The notes beneath the pieces are model-generated. The model made no database searches. It was not told the origin of the DNA and saw nothing but the letters and a program-made list of their open reading frames with translations. The position numbers were made by a program, and so were the translations under genes. Below are positions 6,481 to 10,757 of a stretch of DNA of 10,757 nucleotides, one piece after another (positions within the stretch are counted from its first letter, which is position 1; each line of letters opens with the position of its first letter). The DNA comes from JAYFRE01 sp034926235 (GTDB lineage: Bacteria; Pseudomonadota; Alphaproteobacteria; Rhodospirillales; Magnetospirillaceae), in NCBI GenBank assembly GCA_034926235.1, contig JAYFRE010000015.1, positions 1 through 10,757 on the forward strand, given 5' to 3'.

Positions 6481-8925
6481 GTGGCGGAGATGCGCAGCCT
6501 GTTGATCGAGGCCCCGTCCGGCTATGGCAAGACGACCGTCGTGCAGAATTATCTGCGCGACCATCTGCCGGGAGACGCGCATTGGGTCCGGCATGTCTGC
6601 GCCGAGGAATCGCCCCGGTCGGCCTGGCGGCGTCTGTGCGGGGCCGTGGGCCGGATCGACGCCGCCGCCGGAGAAAGCCTGCTGCGTCTGGGGCCGCCGG
6701 ACGAAGACACGCAAGGCGAGATCGCGGCGCTGCTGCGCGATCTGGACAGCGCCGAGCCGGCCTGGCTGGTGCTGGATGATTTCCATCATCTGGCCCCCCT
6801 GGCGGTGACGGCCGTGTGGAAGGCGCTTTTGGACCATGCCGGCCCCCGTCTGGGCGTGGCCCTGGTGACATGGCCCCTGGACGACAGCGTGATGCCCTAT
6901 GAAAAGGCCGGCTTCCTGCGGCTGGATGTCGATGATTTGCGGCTGACCGAGCAGGAATCGGGGGATTATTTCGCCGCCTCCGGCGTGCGGCTGGCCGAGG
7001 ATCAGGTGGCGCTCCTGCACCGGCGCGCGGAAGGCTGGATGATCGCCCTGTCCCTGCATCTCAGGCGCTGGAAGGACAGCGGCGATTTCGCCTCGGCGTC
7101 GGGGATCGCCGGGCTGTTGCGGGATGTCGTCTGGGATGGGTTGGACGAGGCGGGCCGGGACGCGCTGTTGCGCCTGTCGCCGTTCGATTCCTTTTCCGCC
7201 CGTCAGGCTTCCTTCCTGCTGGGCGCGCACGGCCTGCCCGCCGGAATGCGTTCGGCCCTGATGCAAAACGCGCTGCTGCGGTTTGATTCTGCATCCGGGC
7301 GCTATTATCCGCACGGGACCTTGTTGGAATTCGTGCGCGACGGTTTCGCCGCCCTGACCGACGAACGCCGCCGCGCCATCCTTTATGCCGCCGCCGGCTG
7401 GTGCGGTGAAAACGGCGAACGGGAGCAGGCGATCGCTTTCTATCACCGGCTTGGGGATTACGAGCGGATTCTGGCGCTGGATCTGTCGGGGATGGAGGAC
7501 AACAATATCCTCGCCGGCGTGCCGGGCGTTTCCTATGCCGGCGCACTGCGCGACATCGTGGCCCATTGCACGACGGATATGAGGCTGCGTCATCCCCTGA
7601 CCATGATCCAACTGGCCTTCGAGCTTTTCGGTCAGGGCTGCTTCGAGGAATTTGGCGCGCTTTGCGCCGACATGGATGCGCTGATCGGCGAAACCGGTCT
7701 GCCGGCGCAAGAACAGGACCGGCTCAGGGGCGAGTTGGTACTGCTGGACGCCTTTGCCCATTACAACGACATCGCCAGCATGGGCGAGCGGATGAAACGG
7801 GCGGCGGAACTGACCGGGGGTTCGACCTCGCTGATCGCGCTGGCCAATTCCTGGACCTTCGGCAATGCCTCGGTCCTGTTGATGTATCACCGCGAGGTCG
7901 GCGGGCTGGACGCCGAACTGGCCGACATGGCGGCCTACACCCCCTATTATGTCGCCATGACCGGCGGGCATGGCCGGGGCGGGGTGGAATTGATGGCGGC
8001 CGAGGCCCTGTTCTGCCGGGGCGATGCGCAACAGGCCGAGATCGTGGCGCACAAGGCCCGGCACGAGGCGGCGCGGAAGAAACAGGCCAGCATCCTGATC
8101 GGGGCCGATCTGCTGCTGGGGCGGTTGGCGGCGTTCAGGGGCGATGCGGATGCGCTGGCGGACGCGGATGCGCGCATCGTCCGGCTGGCCGAGGAATATC
8201 CGCAGAAATCGAACCGGCTGGAAGCCGACATGGCCCGCGCTATGCTGATGGGGCTGGCCGGTCGGGCTGGCGATGCAGCCGACTGGATCAGGGAAAGCTT
8301 TCCGGGCGCGTTCGAACGCCGGCTGTTCACCCCGGCGGTGCCGTTCGCCCATCTGTGCCGCGCCGGTCTGCTGCTCAAGGCCGGGAAACCGGAAATCCTG
8401 CTGGGCGAGATGGATGCGGCGCTTGGGCTGGCCCAGGCGCTGCATTATCCGTTGGCGTTGATCTACGGCCACATCCACGCCGCCGCCGCCTGGGTCATGC
8501 GGGGCAAGGACGCACGGGCGCAAGATTCGGTCCGGGCCGCCCTGGAACTGGCGCTGCCCGACGGGTTGCTGCTGCCGTTCGCGGAGCATCATGCCGCGAT
8601 CGGGCCGGTCCTGGACGGAATGGACGCCATCGATGCCGGTGTCCTGGCGTCGATTAGCACCTTGGCGCAACGCCATGAAGCGGGATGCCGGGCGATCATG
8701 GGCGCATCCTCGGCGATGCCGCCCTTCGGCATGACCGGCCAGGAATACCGCACGGCGCGGTTTGCCGCCGACGGGCTGTCCAATGGGGAAATCGCGACAA
8801 GGCTGTCTGTCAGCCTGAATACGGTCAAAACCCATCTAAAAGCGGTCTACCGGAAAAGCCTGACGAACAGCCGTTCGGGGCTCCGCGAGATTCTGGACGG
8901 CGTTTCCGGGCGTCCGAGGCGATAA
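6481..8925 (+). CDS. MalT/LuxR-type ATP-dependent transcriptional regulator (large STAND/LAL family)
   Basis: The ORF gives 814 residues from GTG 6481; the true N-terminus is probably upstream (see 6371-6480). The Walker A is APSGYGKTT (11-19) and the Walker B is LVLDDFHH (96-103), as in MalT-like STAND NTPases. A winged-helix and an alpha-helical TPR-like sensor region (about 250-740, rich in Ala/Leu helices) follow. The C-terminal LuxR-type HTH lies at about 751-800 (LSNGEIATRLSVSLNTVKTH), with the recognition helix beginning at TVKTHLKAVYRK (781-792). Such proteins bind ATP and an effector, oligomerise and activate transcription; effector and targets are unknown here, and maltose control should not be assumed. 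The gene is divergent from tamAB and lies 215 bases before an autotransporter on the same strand, its most obvious candidate target. Composition is very GC-rich and fairly uniform, with no disruption inside the ORF. Confidence 0.92.
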   Translation: MAEMRSLLIEAPSGYGKTTVVQNYLRDHLPGDAHWVRHVCAEESPRSAWRRLCGAVGRIDAAAGESLLRLGPPDEDTQGEIAALLRDLDSAEPAWLVLDDFHHLAPLAVTAVWKALLDHAGPRLGVALVTWPLDDSVMPYEKAGFLRLDVDDLRLTEQESGDYFAASGVRLAEDQVALLHRRAEGWMIALSLHLRRWKDSGDFASASGIAGLLRDVVWDGLDEAGRDALLRLSPFDSFSARQASFLLGAHGLPAGMRSALMQNALLRFDSASGRYYPHGTLLEFVRDGFAALTDERRRAILYAAAGWCGENGEREQAIAFYHRLGDYERILALDLSGMEDNNILAGVPGVSYAGALRDIVAHCTTDMRLRHPLTMIQLAFELFGQGCFEEFGALCADMDALIGETGLPAQEQDRLRGELVLLDAFAHYNDIASMGERMKRAAELTGGSTSLIALANSWTFGNASVLLMYHREVGGLDAELADMAAYTPYYVAMTGGHGRGGVELMAAEALFCRGDAQQAEIVAHKARHEAARKKQASILIGADLLLGRLAAFRGDADALADADARIVRLAEEYPQKSNRLEADMARAMLMGLAGRAGDAADWIRESFPGAFERRLFTPAVPFAHLCRAGLLLKAGKPEILLGEMDAALGLAQALHYPLALIYGHIHAAAAWVMRGKDARAQDSVRAALELALPDGLLLPFAEHHAAIGPVLDGMDAIDAGVLASISTLAQRHEAGCRAIMGASSAMPPFGMTGQEYRTARFAADGLSNGEIATRLSVSLNTVKTHLKAVYRKSLTNSRSGLREILDGVSGRPRR

Positions 8926-8948
8926 AAAACGCCGTTTAGCCGGGTTTT
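8926..8948 (+). terminator. Weak possible terminator after the regulator gene
   Basis: Directly after the TAA (8923-8925), AAAAC (8926-8930) can pair with GTTTT (8944-8948), and CCG (8932-8934) with CGG (8941-8943), with one bulged G and a loop of TTTAGC. The T-run is only four bases and is part of the stem, so termination would be inefficient. Read-through into the autotransporter gene is possible. Confidence 0.25.
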
Positions 8949-9140
8949 GGCCAGGTTCCCTTACACCCTGATTTTGCTCGCTTTCAGCCATTGAATGCGC
9001 GGTTCCGTTTCCGCGTCTCACCTGTTTCGGGTGATAGGCAGGAATTCTGGGTTGTGCCACAAGGGTTGCGGACAGCGTCGCCCATCGGGGAGGGCAGGCC
9101 CGCGCCGCAGCGTCGATGAATGAAGATCAGGGGGTTCCTC
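8949..9140 (+). other. Intergenic leader before the autotransporter gene
   Basis: This stretch of about 190 bases holds no credible gene. I see small hairpins: CGCGG (8998-9002) with CCGCG (9011-9015), and TCACC (9018-9022) with GGTGA (9030-9034). Neither belongs to a riboswitch class I recognise. No sigma70-like promoter stands out, so the gene may use an activator-dependent promoter or be read from upstream. The ribosome site is AGGGGG at 9129-9134, six bases before ATG 9141. Confidence 0.45.
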
Positions 9141-10757
9141 ATGCCGTCACCGTTTTATCCGCGCCGTCCGGGGCGCGCCTTGCGCGCCGGCCTGCCCGCC
9201 GCTTTTGGCCTCGTTCTCTTCGCCCCACTGCCGATCGGGTCGGCGCTGGCGGCGGGGAACACGGTCACCATCGATGATGCAGGAACCTACTCCGATATTT
9301 TCGGCAACTATAGCGGCCAAGGAACTATCCAAACCGGCACTGATCCCACAGGCGGCCCGAGCAGCGAGAATCAACTCACCGTCACATCGGCCACGGTCGG
9401 CGGCTATGTCGTCGGCGGGCAGGTTATGAACGGTACGGGCGGGCCATACAGCGGATCAGCGGACGCCGGCGCCAATACCGTCACCATCAACGCTCTGAAC
9501 GGCACCCTTTCTAACGTAACCGGTGGCACAAGCACGGAAGGAGGTAATGCCAACAACAATACCGTTACCGTCAAAGCGGGCACGATTGTGGGTATCAATG
9601 GCGGCATGTCCAATTCCGGCACGGCTAACGGCAATATCGTCACCGTCAGCGGAGGCACGATATCGGGAGATGTCCTCGGCGGGGAAGGCAAGACCGCCGC
9701 CGTCACAAACAGCGTCACCGTCTCAAACGGAGCCGTTGTTAGCGGCAATATTTACGGCGGCATCGGCCACTACACAAGCATCGGCAACACCGTCACCATT
9801 GACGCTTCCTTCATCGGCAGCGTCACGGGTAATATTATCGGCGGCCTGACCGAAGGTGATGCGGCCACCGACAAGGCGACCGGCAATACCGTGACCATCA
9901 ACACCAGCGGCTGGACGTTCAGCGGCGACATTTACGGCGGGATGACATTCAACGGCCAAGGCGACGTGTTCACCGGCAACACCCTGAACCTGGCGGCCGG
10001 GAACAGTCTTGGTTCCGTGTACAATATGAACATCCTCAACTTCACCTCCGCCGGCAACGCGGGCATAGCCACCCTGGACACCACGGCTACAGGAGCCGCC
10101 GGTACGCCCAAAGTCACGCTCAACACCAATGCGTACGACATCCTCTTCAGCGGGGCCGTCACCGGTTCGGGCGGCATTGACAAAACCGGCGCAGGCACGT
10201 TGACCCTGGCTGGAGCCAACACCTATAGCGGCGACACCGCCATAACCGGCGGCGGCCTGACCGTCACCGGAACATTGGGCAGCGGCGGCGCGTATGCCGG
10301 GACCATCGCCAACAACGGCGCGCTTGTTTTCGACCAGTCGTCCGCGCAAACCCTGTCCGGCGTCATCTCCGGCACGGGCTCCCTGACCAAAACCGGCGCG
10401 GGCGTGCTGACGCTCTCTGGCGCGAACACCTATAGCGGCGACACCACGGTGAGCGGCGGCGGCCTGACCGTCACCGGAACATTGGGCAGCGGCGCGTATG
10501 CCGGGGCCATCGCCAACAGCGGCGCGCTTGTTTTCGACCAGTCGTCCGCGCAAACCCTGTCCGGCGTTATCTCCGGCGCAGGGACCCTGGAAAAAGCCGG
10601 CGCGGGCGTGCTGACGCTCTCCGGAGCCAACACCTATAGCGGCGACACCACGGTGAGCGGCGGCGGCCTGACCGTCACCGGAACATTGGGCAGCGGCGCG
10701 TATGCCGGGGCCATCGCCAACAGCGGCGCGCTTGTTTTCGACCAGTCGTCCGCGCAA
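9141..10757 (+). CDS. Autotransporter adhesin-like protein with PATR repeats (N-terminal part, runs off the window)
   Basis: An open frame of 539 codons reaches the window end without a stop. ATG 9141 has a good ribosome site (AGGGGG, 6-base spacer). A signal peptide covers residues 1-37: a basic n-region (RRPGRALR), a hydrophobic core (AGLPAAFGLVLFAPL) and an ALA cleavage site. Residues about 39-305 carry roughly nine imperfect 23-32 residue repeats of the form NTVTI-x-G-x-SG-x-IYGG. From 348 come three copies of a unit of 68-69 residues, each containing the passenger-associated transport repeat motif (LTLSGANTYSGDTTVSGGGL). Both parts are rich in Gly, Ser, Thr and Asn and almost free of Cys, as expected of a right-handed beta-helical passenger secreted by a type V (AT-1) system. 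The C-terminal beta-barrel is not in view, so barrel and function (adhesion, aggregation or other) are inferred. The nearby tamAB could assist its assembly. Confidence 0.88.
   Translation, partial: MPSPFYPRRPGRALRAGLPAAFGLVLFAPLPIGSALAAGNTVTIDDAGTYSDIFGNYSGQGTIQTGTDPTGGPSSENQLTVTSATVGGYVVGGQVMNGTGGPYSGSADAGANTVTINALNGTLSNVTGGTSTEGGNANNNTVTVKAGTIVGINGGMSNSGTANGNIVTVSGGTISGDVLGGEGKTAAVTNSVTVSNGAVVSGNIYGGIGHYTSIGNTVTIDASFIGSVTGNIIGGLTEGDAATDKATGNTVTINTSGWTFSGDIYGGMTFNGQGDVFTGNTLNLAAGNSLGSVYNMNILNFTSAGNAGIATLDTTATGAAGTPKVTLNTNAYDILFSGAVTGSGGIDKTGAGTLTLAGANTYSGDTAITGGGLTVTGTLGSGGAYAGTIANNGALVFDQSSAQTLSGVISGTGSLTKTGAGVLTLSGANTYSGDTTVSGGGLTVTGTLGSGAYAGAIANSGALVFDQSSAQTLSGVISGAGTLEKAGAGVLTLSGANTYSGDTTVSGGGLTVTGTLGSGAYAGAIANSGALVFDQSSAQ
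9255..10055 (+). repeat. Degenerate protein-level repeat family NTVTI...YGG in the passenger
   Basis: Starting at residues 39-40, segments opening with (G/A/N)NTVTI or a variant (ENQLTV, NNTVTV, NIVTVSGG, NSVTVSNG, GNTLNL) recur about every 23-32 residues to about residue 305. Most copies close with a Gly-Gly turn such as NIYGG, DIYGG, NIIGG or DVLGG. The DNA is well diverged between copies, so this is an old repeat kept by protein structure: probably one or two coils of a beta-helix per copy. Confidence 0.65.
10182..10757 (+). repeat. Tandem 207/204/204-bp direct repeats encoding PATR units
   Basis: Three head-to-tail units lie in frame: 10182-10388 (207 bp, 69 residues), 10389-10592 (204 bp, 68 residues) and 10593-10757 (165 bp, cut by the window end). 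The first unit has one extra Gly codon (GSGGAYAG against GSGAYAG). Units two and three are nearly identical in DNA: 10425-10553 and 10629-10757 match base for base by eye. Each unit encodes K(T/A)GAGxLTL(A/S)GANTYSGDT, then LTVTGTLGSG, then ALVFDQSSAQTLSGVISG. Further copies probably follow beyond the window. Confidence 0.9.

Noticed and set aside
6387..6779. A stand-alone 130-residue protein from GTG 6387
   Set aside because: After about residue 22 its sequence is the out-of-frame shadow of the Walker A region of the regulator; it makes sense only as the first codons of the regulator before a frame change.
6205..8835. An 876-codon open frame on the minus strand opposite the MalT-type regulator
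   Set aside because: It is rich in Gln, Arg, Gly, His and Pro with no recognisable domain, runs exactly antisense to a clear gene with Walker motifs and an HTH, and is a common side effect of high GC with strong codon bias.
9018..9034. Small hairpin TCACC/GGTGA before the autotransporter as a riboswitch
   Set aside because: It is a five-base stem with no conserved aptamer features that I can recognise; chance occurrence is likely.
9723..10757. A 344-codon minus-strand frame with repeats (AAAQCSGDGQAAA type)
   Set aside because: Its repeats are simply the complement of the PATR-encoding DNA repeats; it has no start signal and reaches the window edge.
1..10757. CRISPR array, tRNA/rRNA genes, insertion sequences or phage genes
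   Set aside because: No regularly spaced short repeats outside the coding PATR array, no cloverleaf or rRNA-like stretch, no transposase motifs and no terminal inverted repeats with target duplications were seen.

Overview
The window is GC-rich, Gram-negative-type DNA. The outer-membrane translocation genes (tamA/tamB), an IclR-type regulator and the style of the TamA/TamB proteins suggest a proteobacterium, probably an alphaproteobacterium (Rhodospirillales-like). That placement is inference from protein style and base composition only.

Layout. Positions 2-121 (+) hold the last 39 codons of an IclR-family regulator, which converges on the next gene with a 10-base gap. Positions 132-6177 (-) hold a two-gene operon: tamA (Omp85-type outer-membrane barrel with three POTRA domains) followed after 1 base by tamB (inner-membrane-anchored, periplasm-spanning DUF490/AsmA-like protein). 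A good sigma70-like promoter (TTGCCA, 17-base spacer, TATAAA) lies just before tamA. Positions 6178-6480 are a divergent control region carrying the tamA promoter, a possible promoter and a clear Shine-Dalgarno for the next gene, and a very strong terminator-type hairpin. Positions 6481-8925 (+) hold a large MalT/LuxR-type ATP-dependent regulator. Positions 8926-9140 are intergenic. From 9141 to the window end (+) runs the 5' part of a secreted, repeat-rich autotransporter adhesin, cut off inside its repeats.

How the genes fit together. TamA and TamB form the translocation and assembly module that links inner and outer membranes and helps some outer-membrane proteins, including certain autotransporters, to assemble. 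A large regulator of the MalT type and an autotransporter lie next to it, so the window reads as a cell-envelope/surface locus. Control of the autotransporter by the regulator is suggested only by their adjacency.

The most interesting point is the 5' end of the regulator. The codons just before the only standard in-frame start (GTG 6481) still read like the N-terminus of MalT. No ATG, GTG or TTG exists in that frame back to the upstream stop, while a GTG with an excellent Shine-Dalgarno (6371-6389) sits in a different frame. A one-base shift between them is needed to make a complete protein. The stretch where it must occur contains an A6-G5 tract and a C5-T8 tract, which are the two arms of a perfect 13-bp terminator-like hairpin. 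This could be a sequence error, a phase-variable switch, hairpin-stimulated transcriptional slippage, or an attenuator.
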